64,000 nt of DNA from Saururus chinensis (GCA_035235625.1 CP141146.1:21322501-21386500), one strand, 5' to 3'. Counted from the stretch's first letter, positions 25,869-37,858 are shown. Made by a program: numbers and translations. Notes: generated by a model from the letters alone, not told the origin.

Positions 25869-27005
25869 ATGGTCATGCCATGGAGAGGTCCTAGAGGTGA
25901 AGTAGCACGTGCAAGAGAGCATGAAGCTGTTTGGTTTAGAGGAAAACGTTTTGTTCCATCTGTTTGGTCTAGTACTTCTGGAGAAGAACAAATGAGGCAG
26001 ATCATACCAGCATTAGATTCTAGGGGGAGAAAAGTTGGAGAAGAATGGTTTAGAACTGCCAAAGTGGAAAAAGCCTTAAACAAGTACTCTTTTATCTTAT
26101 GCTCTTCGACCTTGATATCTATAATATTTGCTCGTACATATGCATTACTGAATATACATTACTGAATAGGTATTGTATCTTAGCTATCGTGGCGCATGAG
26201 TAAAGGCAAATGATGAGGTCTTCATGTTACTGAGGAATTTATGTTGAGCTGCATACAAGAACAAATGTTCTTGTTTTTGCCTCCATGCTGCTTATCACTG
26301 CCGAGGCTCTATTTTGTCATGTTAGGTAAAGCTTTTCATGTATAATTTGTTGGTGTTGTTAATACAAACAATTAGTCCCTTCTCTAACCACTTAAGTCTT
26401 TTTAGTTGAATGGTTAATTTAAGTAATTTCTCGAAATTATGGGATACATATTTAAAGTGAACTTCTCATGTAAATTTTGTTTTGTTGTGTTGTTATTATA
26501 TTATAGCTACTACTAGGTAATTTCAACCTAGTCAATACCTATCAGCATGGACATGGTTAATCCTAAGAGATCTATGCTCGATAAAGCACAGTCCTGCTGA
26601 GCTTTGTGGTGTGCATTGATTATGCTAATTTTCTTAGGTTGATCATCAAATTAGTAAATTTTGAATGTAGTAAAATTTTGGTCTAGTATCAAACAGTTAA
26701 TGATCACTATCTGCTTTAATATGGTATCATCTTGTTAGAAGAGAACTGATTTCATATGACTGTACTTTAAAAAATAATGTATTTTAGAAGTGAAGTTACT
26801 GTAAATGGAAATTTTGTTTTAAGAAAAATAATGAACGTGCCAAATTTTTTAAATGGATTTCGGACTTCAAATTTAGTTATGAATAAAATTATGACCGTAA
26901 TTTTTTCCTATTTAGCATAGAGCTTAAAAAATTTCTATATTCAGCTATGATTTGTATTACAAATTTTTTTAATATTTTTTTACTAGCAACACAAATTAAA
27001 CACCG

Positions 27006-27100
<95 letters not shown>

Positions 27101-27547
27101 CACTGCCAATTTATTTACAACATATATTAAAACGTCACTAATAATTATTAGCGATGTTTAATAAAATCTTACTAATTATTATTAGCGACACTAAAAAAAT
27201 TACTAAAAGGTTATTTTTAGCGACATTAGTCTCTTTCTAAAGCAAATTAGTGTTCTTTCATTAATCATATCAATTAAATAAAATTATTATATTAATTCAA
27301 CAACATTATTATATTAATTTGGATTTTTATCAATTTGAATAAAAGTTAAAAAAGTGAAAGAAATAGTTTAATTTAAAAGCAGGTAAGATATAATTTCCAA
27401 AATAAATCTAAATACTGGTATAAATATATAACTTGAAAATGTGTAAATCGCTCTTTTATAAAACCTGAGTTATAGTTATCTTATTCTGTCCACTCTTACC
27501 CAATTTTTATCATTCAACATTTACGTGTCTCTCTCCATTTCACAATT
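25869..27547 (+). other. TSB-1 distal upstream flank
   Basis: This shared flank of the TSB duplication unit is repeated inverted at about 35520-37220 and in part at about 50160-51310. A 98-codon frame at 25869-26165 starts in LTR sequence and is not conserved as protein, so no gene is called. CACTA-like TTAGCGAC repeats lie at 26900-27250 with a long AT microsatellite inside. Confidence 0.6.
27009..27099. repeat. AT microsatellite
   Basis: About 45 AT dinucleotides in the TSB-1 upstream flank. The corresponding position in the right arm lacks the long run. Confidence 0.95.
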
Positions 27548-27553
27548 CACGTG
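27548..27553. promoter_or_regulatory. G-box CACGTG upstream of TSB-1
   Basis: Perfect G-box about 440 bp upstream of the start codon. It is conserved in promoter copies at 2378, 2982, 35512 and 42384 and missing from the copy near 50150. G-boxes bind bZIP and bHLH factors in plants; use here is inferred. Confidence 0.5.
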
Positions 27554-27898
27554 TTCCTTAATTACCATGGCATTAGAAGATATTGATATCCTATCTTTTG
27601 CTATCGCTAGAGCTAACTCTTATATCAACATCTAAATTATTTGAACGTGGGACCAAATTACACAAGTACGAAACTCTGAGTGGAAATACGAGCAGCCCAT
27701 TGTTGTGACAGGCGAAAGGAATATCACTGTCCTTCGAACCGTGTCCACTTGAAACACTTGAAACAGTACAAGAACAACACGAAAGACCCGAGTCCTCCAT
27801 CCCCTCTGAAACCACATGTTTCACATTTTTTTCATGGACATGTTCACGAGTAATCGTAAACAACACTACAAATTTATCAATGCCTCTTCATCTGTGCA

Positions 27899-27907
27899 TT
27901 ATATATT
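27899..27907 (+). promoter_or_regulatory. Likely TATA box of TSB-1
   Basis: TTATATATT lies about 90 bp before the chosen ATG and is conserved at 35182-35190 in the inverted copy. Transcription would start near 27930, leaving a short pyrimidine-rich leader. Confidence 0.55.
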
Positions 27908-27989
27908 GCCTGGTTAGATGTTGATTTTTCCCAACAACAACACCATCTCTCTCTCTTCTCAAACATACACACAAAAAAAAACAGTTCGT

Positions 27990-29363
27990 ATGGCTCTAGT
28001 CTCTTGTCTAAGCACCACCCTCTCTGTCGACAACTCAACTATCTCACAGCCGAAAAAACTCCTCCTTTCTCAGTCCCCGTTGGTGAAGCAGCCCCTTCCG
28101 ATGAGGAGGCCAGTTCAATCTGTCCCGACTGAAAAAAAGAAAGTCGACGTTCTAAACATCCCCACCAAACCGGATTCTTTTGGAAAATTTGGAAACTACG
28201 GTGGAAAATTTGTTCCGGAGACTTTGATCAGCCCCCTCATGCTTCTTGAAGAGGCGTTCCATTCAGCGACTAAGGACCCTTACTTCCAACGGGAACTCCG
28301 TCAGATCTTGAGGGACTATGTTGGTCGTGAGACCCCCCTCTACTTTGCCCAGCAGCTGAGTAATCACTATAAAAGGAGGTCTACTGGCGAAGGTCCACAT
28401 ATTTACCTGAAAAGGGAAGACCTCAACCACACAGGATCACACAAGATCAACAACGCTGTTGCCCAAGCCCTGCTGGCCAAGCGGTTGGGCAAGAGACGCA
28501 TTGTTGCCGAGACAGGAGCCGGACAACATGGCGTTGCAACAGCCAGTATTTGTGCAAGGCTAGGGATGGAGTGCATCATCTACATGGGTGCCCGAGATAT
28601 GAAGAGGCAGACCCTCAACGTTGATAAAATGAAGCTTTTGGGTGCTGAAGTGAGAGCAGTCCATTCTGGGACAGCCTCACTAAAGGATGCCACTTCAGAG
28701 GCATTCAGGGACTGTGTGGCGAATATGGCATCGACCCATTTCATAATTGGGACTGTAGCCGGCCCACATCCATATCCAATGATGGTCAGGGAGTTCAATG
28801 CCCTGATTGGCAAGGAGACCAGGAAACAGGCTATGGAGAAGTGGCAAGGGAAGCCGGACGTTCTACTGGCTTGTGTTGGTGGGGGCTCAAATGCAATGGG
28901 GCTGTTCCATGAGTTTGTTGGTGATGCTGATGTGAGACTGATTGGAGTGGAGGCTGCAGGATTTGGGCTGGATAGCGGTAAGCATGCAGCAAGTTTGACA
29001 AAAGGGGAAGTGGGTGTTTTGCACGGAGCAATGTGCTATGTGTTGCAAGATGAGGAAGGCCAAATTGTGGAACCTCACTCTATCTGTGCTGGCATGGATT
29101 ATCCTGGGGTAGGACCAGAGCATAGCTTCCTCAAGGATATAGGACGTGCTGAATACCATTACGTAACAGATGAGGAGGCTCTGGAAGCCTGCAAAAGGCT
29201 GTCTAGGCTGGAGGGTATCATCCCGGCATTGGAGACCGCCCATGCTTTGGCCTACTTGGAAAAATTGTGCCCTACTCTCCAGGATGGTGTAAAGGTTGTT
29301 GTCAACTGCAGTGGTCATGGAGACAAGGATATCCAAACAGTATTGGATTGTTCACAAGTTTGA
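27990..29363 (+). CDS. TSB: Tryptophan synthase beta chain, plastid, intronless (TSB-1)
   Basis: Makes L-tryptophan from indole and serine with pyridoxal phosphate (PLP), the last step of the pathway, normally in plastids with an alpha partner. The 457 residues read through without introns. Residues 1-50 are rich in Ser, Thr and Lys like a transit peptide. PLP Lys152 lies in [11 protein letters not shown], the catalytic Glu174 in [10 protein letters not shown], the phosphate loop GGGSNAMG at 297-304 and the PLP-contacting Ser441 in SGHGDKD. From memory of the family, plants usually have TGAHK, NVFRM and SGRGDKD; here they are TGSHK, NVDKM (210-214) and SGHGDKD, so it is a divergent paralogue. 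An in-frame ATG at 27918 adds 24 unlikely residues and is lost in a related copy, so I chose 27990. The full reading frame suggests it can work. Confidence 0.93.
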   Translation: MALVSCLSTTLSVDNSTISQPKKLLLSQSPLVKQPLPMRRPVQSVPTEKKKVDVLNIPTKPDSFGKFGNYGGKFVPETLISPLMLLEEAFHSATKDPYFQRELRQILRDYVGRETPLYFAQQLSNHYKRRSTGEGPHIYLKREDLNHTGSHKINNAVAQALLAKRLGKRRIVAETGAGQHGVATASICARLGMECIIYMGARDMKRQTLNVDKMKLLGAEVRAVHSGTASLKDATSEAFRDCVANMASTHFIIGTVAGPHPYPMMVREFNALIGKETRKQAMEKWQGKPDVLLACVGGGSNAMGLFHEFVGDADVRLIGVEAAGFGLDSGKHAASLTKGEVGVLHGAMCYVLQDEEGQIVEPHSICAGMDYPGVGPEHSFLKDIGRAEYHYVTDEEALEACKRLSRLEGIIPALETAHALAYLEKLCPTLQDGVKVVVNCSGHGDKDIQTVLDCSQV

Positions 29364-30089
29364 TCAATTCTTGTTTCATTTTTATTTAACACATTTTCAA
29401 GTATATTGTAAAAGGGTGTTTTTTTTTGGACTTTGTAAAAAGAATGAGTCTTTATGCACTTCAATAATCCCTTCAGTACCCCAATAAACCCATAAACCCC
29501 CTTGTAAATTTATGAGTAAAATAAGGTACTGAGGGGATTAGTGAGGTGCATATAGATTAATTCTTAATTCTTGTAAAAAGTGTTGTATGTTTCTTCTTGA
29601 AAAAAATAATAAGAATGTGGCACTCAAATTTGATAGCTAACATTTGGATGGCTTCCTGCAAGGTAATTAGAACATGCATCAGGCTTAAAATGCTCCTTTT
29701 TGTTGGATATTAGGTGTATCATGTATGTTGAACCACTTTAATTTAGATGTGACCCTAGTTTTCGGGTGGAAGCCTATGTGCTGGTGTGGGTTATAATACA
29801 TATAGAGACATTCGAGAGGATTAAGTTTAGTTGTCTTTGATAAGGATACTTTCCAAACTAGCTAGTATTTTCAAAGCATTTGGGACTTGGATTTTTCACG
29901 CAGCTCTATAGAGGTAACTAGTTCATTTTGAAAATCTATATAAGATGCAGGGCCTTGTGAAATAGATATTCTATGTATCATCTTAAGAGGCCTATGTAAT
30001 TATGCTCACAAGGTGGTTAATTACCAAGACACAAATGCTCCTTTCCTCAGGAAAAATGTTTTCTTTTTGACTAATTAGCATGACTAAAA
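29364..30089 (+). other. TSB-1 3' flank
   Basis: It contains AATAAA at 29483-29488 as a possible polyadenylation signal and a poly-T run near 29418. The flank is shared with the inverted copy up to 30091, with one insertion of about 30 bp near 30020. No other gene is seen. Confidence 0.5.
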
Positions 30090-30283
30090 TCGAACCGTGA
30101 TCGGCTGGTAAAGTTTCACCAGCGTAGCCCCCGGAGAAGCAACAACCTCCTCCAATCAATTTTTCAGAACATGTGCATTTATAACAGCGTGTGCAAACCG
30201 GGAAACATGTGGTTACGTGATATAACGTGTTTTGAAAAATTGATTGGCTGGTGTTGCTTCACCAGCCGAGCTGATCACGATTC
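30090..30283. mobile_element. Foldback MITE of 194 bp
   Basis: Its halves are inverted. GAACCGTGATC near the left end pairs with GATCACGATTC at the right end, and AATCAATTTTTCAGAACA (30154-30171) pairs with the stretch at about 30224-30245. It is flanked by direct copies of ACTAAAA at 30083-30089 and 30284-30290. It sits exactly at the inner edge of the left arm. A frame at 30171-30632 starts within it and is not a gene. Confidence 0.65.
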
Positions 30284-30599
30284 ACTAAAAGCCACGGTTT
30301 CTAAGTTGCTCTCTCACCACTTTCTTGGTGATGTAGCAGGCCCCATTATTAGTCCCCGCCTTATCTTCTCCATGGACGACCACATGGCTCTATTCTCTGT
30401 CCCTCAAGAATCAACAGACTCAAGACCCACCATGCCACCCACAAGCAGAGACATTCCAGCACAGAATAGAAGCAAGAATGGTAAAGAAATGGCCTTGGAT
30501 GTTTCGTTTTTTATCCCCCCAGTTATTTTCTTAGTCACCCAAGCGGCAGTCAATTCTTTGCTGCCAGCTCGAAAGCAAACGACTAAGGAGTCGATATCT

Positions 30600-31440
30600 C
30601 TTGTAACAGAGAATGGCGGGATTTCAGGGTAGAACAAATTTTGATATAGGAATTAGGTATGTACGTCTAAAGGAAATCCTTTAAGCATACGTCCAGCCAA
30701 ACCGAACTTAAGAGAAATTATTGAGTATTCCTACAGTTACACATGGAGCTTTTACGCACAGTACTCGAGCTGTTAATCCTAAAAGAATATTGATATTTTC
30801 ACAATAAAAATACTTACAAAAACTTAGACAAGAGTTTGTTTGGATTTCACAAGTAGGCATTACACAAAGTTCACGTGGGTTCACTTATCTAGAGGTGTGA
30901 GTTTTTATGTAAAATTTTGATGTAAAAATATCATTTTCCATCCTAAAAATTCATGTTGCATATGCTAATCCACGTTAACTCAAACAAGAGACTTCTATAA
31001 CACTTAGATTGATATGTACAAGCGCGTAATTGGCTTATATAATGTCAAATTAATTCCCAAATTATACTCCTAGAGTAAATAATTTCTGGAACTTAACGAA
31101 GTGACATCAATGGCAAACGTAAGGAGAGTTTGAGGGAAGGGGAAAGCAGTCGTCATATTAATCGCCTGTATGGAGGCCACTCGTATATTATCTTATCTGA
31201 GAAAACTCATGGCTGAAAAGCGTTGCAGGAAGAGGTTGAAGTAAAACAACAAATGTTTCAGTGTCGAATTCGTAAAGCATTGAGAGGGACATGTTGCTTT
31301 TTGTACCGAGAAGCATAGCAAGAGTCCAAGGGATGTCTAAACTTGTTGGCTATTTAGATATTAATGGCCCTAAAGATAATGAGATGCGTTCGTCTTTTGA
31401 TATGGTACCCAATTGATGTTTTTTTCCCTTGGAAATTTAC
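30600..31440 (+). repeat. Duplicated unit, copy 2 (inside the spacer)
   Basis: Direct, partly degraded match to about 910-1640, sharing AATGGCGGGATTT, CGTCCAGCCAAACC and GGGATGTCTAA in the same order. It is inverted relative to 42931-44390. Coding potential is lost. Confidence 0.55.
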
Positions 31441-32754
31441 TTATAAGCAATTTTTGGCTGGCATAATGCATGCGACATACTGTGTGGATTTGAGTGTCCA
31501 AAAAACGAAAATATTTTCCTAAATATTTTCCTCATTAAATTTGCATGATCAGATTAAATAACTAATAGACATGTGAAGGGGGAAAATATGAAAAATGTTG
31601 GATTCAGCAGTCTCCCTCCCGGTGTGTTGGTCACTTAGCTTGGGGATTTCTCTCTCACTATTTGTGGGTAATGCGGCAATCTCCCAGTGTTGGTTACCTA
31701 GCTTGGTCACGAAAACTAATCAAGCTAGACAAATCCTTTAAAAAATGCTCCTCCTTTTCGTTACTCAAGAAACTATTTTAGCCAAGTAGTCCAATTCTTA
31801 TTCTTTTCAATTACAAAAGTATTGAGTTTATATTTCTTTAATAAGTTTAATTTAGAGTACTTTAGAAAAAATAGACATGGCCCTTGCAACTAGCCCCAAC
31901 CGGTTGGTCCGGTGTGATGGAGGTTGTCCAGGCAAGCTATAGGACTAGCCGTAGGCCCGCAGCTAGTTTGCACCCAGCCATGCCCTTGCAAAAGGCAGCA
32001 TCGCCAGCCATTGGGGCATGTCGTCCGCAATGCTTGGCCATGCTGTTTTCTTAATCCCAACGGAAGTTTTTTTTATTTTCAGCGGGGAGCATGTCTTAAA
32101 AATTTAATTGGCAGTAAAAAATAATGATTTCATCGTGTTGGTAACATGCTGTCAGGGTTTATTAGGCCTTTTAGGCTTATTGGCAAATCCCCTTTTATAT
32201 GATTCTCATTTGAACCAAATGGTAATTCATACTGGCAGTGTAGGTATTGAAAGTATATGACTTACTGTGTATCTTGATATGTGCTTTTCTTTCCCTGTGA
32301 AGTCTCGCCCTTCCTATCAGTGTGTTTAAACATGAACCGGCCAGTTCAACCGAGTTTAATCGGGCCCAGTCAAAATTCTAGGCTGAGTCATCTGGGTTAC
32401 TGGGCCAAGTTGACCTGGGCGAGTCACTAAGTATGACTAACGAGAGTCCTCGACTATAGAGTTAATATAGGTTGAAAAAAACAAACAAATCTGTCAAGAG
32501 AGCAGAGCAGAGCAGGCGAGGGGAAGGGGAAGAACCTGAAAGAGAGGAGCGAGATTTTTCTGAGGTTGGGTGCACTGACAAGATGTCACCAAACAAGTAT
32601 TGCGAGACGCGACGCGAGAGGATACGGTGCAATAGATAGCCGCACTTGCGGAAGGGATGTCGTCGCCCATGTGAAGGGTGGGAGTAGCTTGAACAACGAA
32701 GACGAGGATGGACCAGTCTGATGTTATGGGAGAGCCAAAATGAGTCAGAGTACG
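31441..32754. other. Spacer between the arms, mostly unassigned
   Basis: About 31540-31740 is related to 42470-42660 and to 2100-2290 (phrases AATTTTTCATGACC-like, TTGGTCACCTA, CTTGGTC). From 31741 to 32754 nothing was recognised; frames at 31924 and 32494 have no domain or context. Confidence 0.4.
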
Positions 32755-33130
32755 GGTCAACGCCGAGGATGCAGATGTGAACTTAAAATTATACTATTTT
32801 GAACTTAATTCATTCAGAGGAGCCTTAAGACAATTGATAAGGTTCGGATAGATGAACGTATCGAGCCGAAGAACGTGTCGAATGATCACCGGGTTAGTGG
32901 GCTATGACATTAGGAAGTGTGCCATGGACGGGGCCCACTTTTATTTTACAAGAAAACATACCCTTGTGTGGTCTTGATTCGTAGGTCTCGTTAATACGAG
33001 TCCAACGGTACTAAGAACGCACGATTCTTAGTTCGAGGTAAGAAATTACGGTCATTTAAAGTTTTAAATTTCGTTTTAATAATAAAACAAAATTTATACA
33101 AATTAAAAAAAAATGGTGTTAGCAATTTGG
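32755..33130 (-). repeat. Fragment of the 19523-21412 LTR family, inverted
   Basis: It matches about 21020-21350 on the opposite strand. Shared phrases include TAAGGCTCCT-type, CGAACGTGTC-like and AAAACATACC-type sequence, with scattered changes. It lies just inside the right arm. Confidence 0.55.
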
Positions 33131-33727
33131 AAACTGTAACCCTCCTCCACATGGTCATGCATTTTAGTCATGTTAATTAAGTAAAAAAGAAAAAAAAATT
33201 TCCTAAGGAAAACCACCTTGTGAGAATAGTTACATAGGCCTCTTAACATGGTATATAGAATATCTATTTCACAAGGCCCTGCATCTTATCTAGATTTTCA
33301 AAATGAACTAGTTACCTCTATAGAGCTGCGTGAAAAATACAAGTCCCCAATGCTTTGAAAATACTAGTTCGGAAAGTATCCTTATCAAAGACAAAGTAAA
33401 CTCATTCCTCTCGAATGTCTCTATATGTATTATAACCCACAACGTACAGCACATAGGCTTTCACTCGAAAGCTAGGATCACATCTAAACTAAAGTGGCTC
33501 AACGTACACCTAATATCCAACAAAAAGGAGCATTTAAGCCCGATACATGTTTTAAATATCTTGTAGGAAGCCATTGAAATGTCAGCTGTCAAATTTGAGT
33601 GCCCAGATTCTTATTTTTTTTTCAAGAAGAAACATACAACACTTTTTACAAAGTTAACATCCAAAAGAAACACCCTTTTACAATAGAGACTTGAGAATGT
33701 GTTAAATAAAAACGAAACAAGAATTGA

Positions 33728-35101
33728 TCAAACTTGTGAATGATCCAACACTATTTGGATATCCTTGTCGCCATGACCACTGCAGTTGACAATAATCTTT
33801 ACACCATCCTGGAGAGTAGGGCACAATTTTTCCAAGTAGGCCAAAGCATGGGCGGTCTCCAATGCCGGGATGATACCCTCCAGCCTAGACAGCCTCTTGC
33901 AGGCTTCCAGCGCCTCCTCATCTGTTACGTAATGGTATTCAGCACGTCCTATATCCTTGAGGAAGCTATGCTCTGGTCCTACCCCAGGATAATCCATGCC
34001 AGCACAGATAGAGTGAGGTTCCACAATTTGGCCTTCCTCATCTTGCAACACATAGCACATTGCTCCGTGCAAAACACCCACTTCCCCTTTTGTCAAACTT
34101 GCTGCATGCTTACCGCTATCCAGCCCAAATCCTGCAGCCTCCACTCCAATCAGTCTCACATCAGCATCACCAACAAACTCATGGAACAGCCCCATTGCAT
34201 TTGAACCCCCACCAACACAAGCCAGTAGAACGTCCGGCTTTCCTCGCCACTTCTCCATAGCCTGTCTCCGGGTCTCCTTGCCAATCAGGGCATTGAACTC
34301 CCGGACCATCATTGGATATGGATGTGGGCCGGCTACAGTCCCAATTATGAAATGGGTCGACGCCATATTCGCCACACAGTCCCTGAATGCCTCTGAAGTG
34401 GCATCCTTTAGTGAGGCTGTCCCAGCATGGACTGCTCTCACTTAAGCACCCAAAAGCTTCATTTTATCAACATTGAGGGCCTGCCTCTTCATATCTCGGG
34501 CACCCATGTAGATGATGCACTCCATCCCTAGCCTTGCACAAATACTGGCTGTTGCAACGCCATGTTGTCCGGCTCCTGTCTCGGCAACAATGCGTCTCTT
34601 GCCCAACCGCTTGGCCAGCAGGGCTTGGGCAACAGCGTTGTTGATCTTGTGTGATCCTGTGTGGTTGAGGTCTTCCCTTTTCAGGTAAATATGTGGACCT
34701 TCGCCAGTAGACCTCCTTTTATAGTGATTACTCAGCTGCTGGGCAAAGTAGAGGGGGGTCTCACGACCAACATAGTCCCTCAAGATCTGACGGAGTTCCC
34801 GTTGGAAGTAAGGGTCCTTAGTTGCTGAATGGAACGCCTCTTCGAGAAGCATGAGGGGGCTGATCAAAGTCTCCGGAACAAATTTTCCACCGTAGTTTCC
34901 AAATTTTCCAAAAGAATCCGGTTTGGTGGGGATGTTTAGAAAGTCGACTTTCTTTTTTTCAGTCATGACAGATTGAACTGCCCTCCTCATCGGAAGGGCG
35001 TCCTTCACCAATGGGGACTGAGAAAGGAGAAGTTTTTTCGGCTGTGAGATAGTTGAGTTGTCGACAGCAAGGGTGGTGCTTAGACAAGAGACTAGAGCCA
35101 T
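33728..35101 (-). pseudogene. TSB: Tryptophan synthase beta copy with one stop (TSB-2)
   Basis: An intronless 457-codon frame nearly identical to TSB-1, with about a dozen amino-acid differences. Codon 220 has changed from GAA (Glu) to TAA (34444-34442). The product would stop at 219 residues, keeping the PLP lysine but losing the GGGSN loop and the C-terminal half, so it should be inactive. The remaining C-terminal frame has no ATG at its start. This copy has the usual plant RQALN at 206-210 where TSB-1 has RQTLN. Its promoter region, TATA box and G-box (35512-35517) are intact, so it may still be transcribed. It lies tail to tail with TSB-1. A single-base sequencing error cannot be excluded. 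Confidence 0.9.
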
Positions 35102-35867
35102 GACTATCTTTTTTTTTGTGTATGTTTGAGGAGAGAGAGAGATGGTGTTGTTGTTGGGAAAAATAAACATCTAACCAGGCAATATATAATGCACAGATGA
35201 AGAGGCATTGATAAATTTGTAGTGTTGTTTACGATTACTCGTGAACATGTCCAAGAAAAAAATGTGAAACATGTGGTTTCAAAGGGGATGGAGGACTCGG
35301 GTCTTTCGTGTAGTTCTTGTGCTGTTTCAAGTGGATACGGTTTGAAGGACAGTCACATTCCGTCGCAACAAGGGGCTGCTCGCATTTCCACTCAGAGTTT
35401 CGTATTTGTGTAATTCGGTTCCCACGTTCAAATAATTTAGATGTTGATATAAGAGTTAGGTCTTGTGACAGCAATAGGATGTCAATATCTACTAATGCCA
35501 CGGTATGGGAACACGTGAATTGTGAAATGTAGAGAGACACGTAAATGTTGAAATATCATTTTCCAATGTTGAATGATAAAAATTGGGTAAAGAGTGGACA
35601 GAATAGGATAACTATAACTCAGGTTTTATTAATTAAAGAGCGATTTACACATTTTCTAGTTCTTTATACCAGTATTGAGATTTATTTTGTAAATTATATC
35701 TCACCTGATTTTAAATTAAAATATTTCTTTCACTTTTTTAACTTTCATTCAAATTTATAAAAATCCTAATTAATATAATAATGTTGTTTAATTAATATAA
35801 TAATAATATTTAATTGATATGATAATATTAATGAATCCAAAAGAACGTAACCCTATTGAATCCCAAA
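35102..35867 (-). promoter_or_regulatory. TSB-2 promoter region
   Basis: Reverse-complement match of the TSB-1 upstream region, including TATA (35182-35190), G-box (35512-35517) and the distal AATAGGGTTA phrase near 35850. Small indels separate the two. Frames here on either strand are not genes. Confidence 0.65.
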
Positions 35868-36260
35868 AAAACTACAATAAAATAGTTTATTAGTGACCTA
35901 CATACTCGGATCGCGAATATCAATTTGCAACAAAAAGAGACTAGTGTCACTGAAAATAACCTTTTAGCGATTTTCTTAGTCTCGCTAATAATAATTAGTA
36001 AGGTTTTATTAAACATCGCTAATAATTGTTATTGATGTTTTAATATATGTCATAAATAAAATTGGCAATGTTTTGTTACTAATATATTGTATTATAGTGA
36101 TGTTGTATAGTTATCATTGCTAATAGTAAAAAGTGACTTTTAATAAATATTCTATGAATTATACATATTAGCAACGTTTTATAGAAAACCGCTAATATAT
36201 TTCTTAGCGACGTTTATTTTGTTACTAATAAAAAAATCATTAAAAAAATTCGTAACTAAA
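35868..36260. mobile_element. CACTA-like segment in the TSB-2 upstream flank
   Basis: It starts near an ACTACAATAAAATAG sequence resembling a CACTA terminus and continues with TTAGCGAC/GTCGCTAA-type repeats. Similar segments accompany the other TSB promoter copies. Confidence 0.45.
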
Positions 36261-37225
36261 ATCATAGCTGAATATAGAAAAATTTTAAGATCTATGCTAA
36301 AAAGAAAATAAAAATTATGTCATAATTTTATTCATAACTAAATTTGAAGTCATTAGTTCATTTAAAAATTTTGGCACGTTCATTAATTTTCTTAAAAAAA
36401 TAAAAATAAAGTTTCCATACATAGTAACTTCAGGTCTAAAATACATTACTTTTTAAATTACACTCATATGCAATCACTTCTCTTCTAACAAGATGACACC
36501 ATATTAAAGCAGATAGTGATAATTAACAATTTGATACTAGACCAAAATTTAGTAATTTGATGCTCTACCAAGCATCGATTTCTCTTAGGATTAACCATGT
36601 CCATGCTGATAGGTATTGACTAGGCTGAAATTACCTACTTGTAGCTATAATATTATAACAAAAAAACAAAACAAAACAAAACAAAAGTTACATGAGAAGT
36701 TCACTTTAAATATGTATCCCATAATTTCGAGAAATTACTTAAATTAACCATTCAACTAAAAACTTTAGTGGTTAGAGAAGGGAATAATTGTTTATATTAA
36801 CAACACTAACAAATTATACATGAAAAGCTTTACCTAACATGATAAAACAAGAACATTTGTTCTTGTCTTCTGCTCAACATAAAGTCCTCTAAGTAACACG
36901 AAGACCTCATCCTTTGCCTTCACACATGCGTTACGATAGCTAAGATACAATACCTATTCAGTAGGGTATATGTACTACCATATATTATAGATATCAAAGT
37001 CAAAGGGCAGACCATAAAAGATTACTTGTTTAAGGCTTTTTCCACTTTGGCAGTTCTAAATCATTCTTCTCCAACTTTTCTCCCCCTAGAATCTAATGCA
37101 GGTATGAGCTGCCACATTTGTTCTTTTCCAGAAGTACTAGACCAAACAGATGGAACAAAATGTTTTCCTCTCTCTTGCACTTGCTACTTCACCTCTATGA
37201 CCTCTCCATGGGCATGGCCATGAGG
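36261..37225. other. TSB-2 distal flank
   Basis: Mirror of 25869-26950 on the left arm, also partly present at about 50790-51310. No gene is recognised. Confidence 0.5.
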
Positions 37226-37373
37226 GTTGTACATGGCCCATGAGCCCATACAAATGAATGAGACACCGCTAGAGATGAACCTCTCGGATGAGACTAATCA
37301 GCCTAAGCCCAATCCCAAGTAAGAAAGGGAAGCCCTAACTATAAAAGAGGGGCTTTTTGCCCCTATCCCCCAG

Positions 37374-37417
<44 letters not shown>

Positions 37418-37858
37418 GCCACCCCTCTCCCCTTGTGATGTGAAGGGGAGAGAAGCAGCCCCTCACTCCTCTTGATTCTCCCTCTCTCGCCCTCTTGGTG
37501 ATCATGGTTGCGACTCCCCTCGGTGAGGGTATAGCTATCGACCTCCTCTTCTCTCCCTCTTTTCTATGGGTTACATTATTTATGTCATTGAAGACATTTC
37601 TCTTAGAGTCAGGAATGGTGGAGATTGTGTTACTTTTAGACTTTCTTCATAATCACGATGGTTTGGGTATTGGCCAAATAGGTCTTTATTGCGGGTTTTC
37701 TCATGTCTTCATAGGACAATATAGTGCATACAGAAAGATGAGTTGCATGAGCATCTTGGAAAGTTTGTGTTTTTTACCAGTATGTTTTCATGACCACAGT
37801 TGGGATCCGCATATCTAATTCTTGGCAGGCTATTGAGAGCCCTGGGGATTTAGGTCAA
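37226..37858 (+). repeat. Copia-3 5' LTR fragment
   Basis: Mirror of the left-arm LTR fragment. It includes CTATAAAAGAGG near 37338 (possible TATA) and a CT microsatellite at 37374-37413. Its start was lost at the junction with the TSB flank. TGGTATCTAAGCAG at 37861-37874, close to TGGTATCAGAGC, is the likely primer site. Confidence 0.4.
37374..37413. repeat. CT microsatellite
   Basis: Uninterrupted CT run, longer than the corresponding AG run near 25690 on the left arm. Confidence 0.9.

Larger units (their letters stand above)
21537..30091. repeat. Left arm of the large inverted repeat
   Basis: About 8.5 kb pairs with 33155-41667 in opposite orientation. Matching landmarks on both arms are the LTR, the Copia RNase H (23279/39890), the TSB gene (27990-29363/33728-35101) and the 3' flank up to 30091. 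The sum of paired coordinates stays near 63,090-63,250 throughout. Divergence looks low over TSB and higher over the Copia part, with small indels. Confidence 0.85.

Noticed and set aside
25869..26165. 98-codon frame upstream of TSB-1
   Set aside because: It starts in LTR sequence, and the mirror on the right arm is not open in the same frame.
27918..27989. Upstream in-frame ATG extending TSB-1 by 24 residues
   Set aside because: It lies in the pyrimidine-rich leader, the extension is not transit-peptide-like at its start, and the equivalent ATG is ATA in the TSB-4 copy.
30171..30632. 153-codon plus-strand frame between the TSB copies
   Set aside because: It begins inside the foldback MITE and runs into a duplicated noncoding unit; no domain is seen.
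34205..34441. Downstream half of TSB-2 as a separate gene
   Set aside because: The frame after the stop begins with GTG and has no promoter or ATG near its start; it is the remainder of a broken copy.
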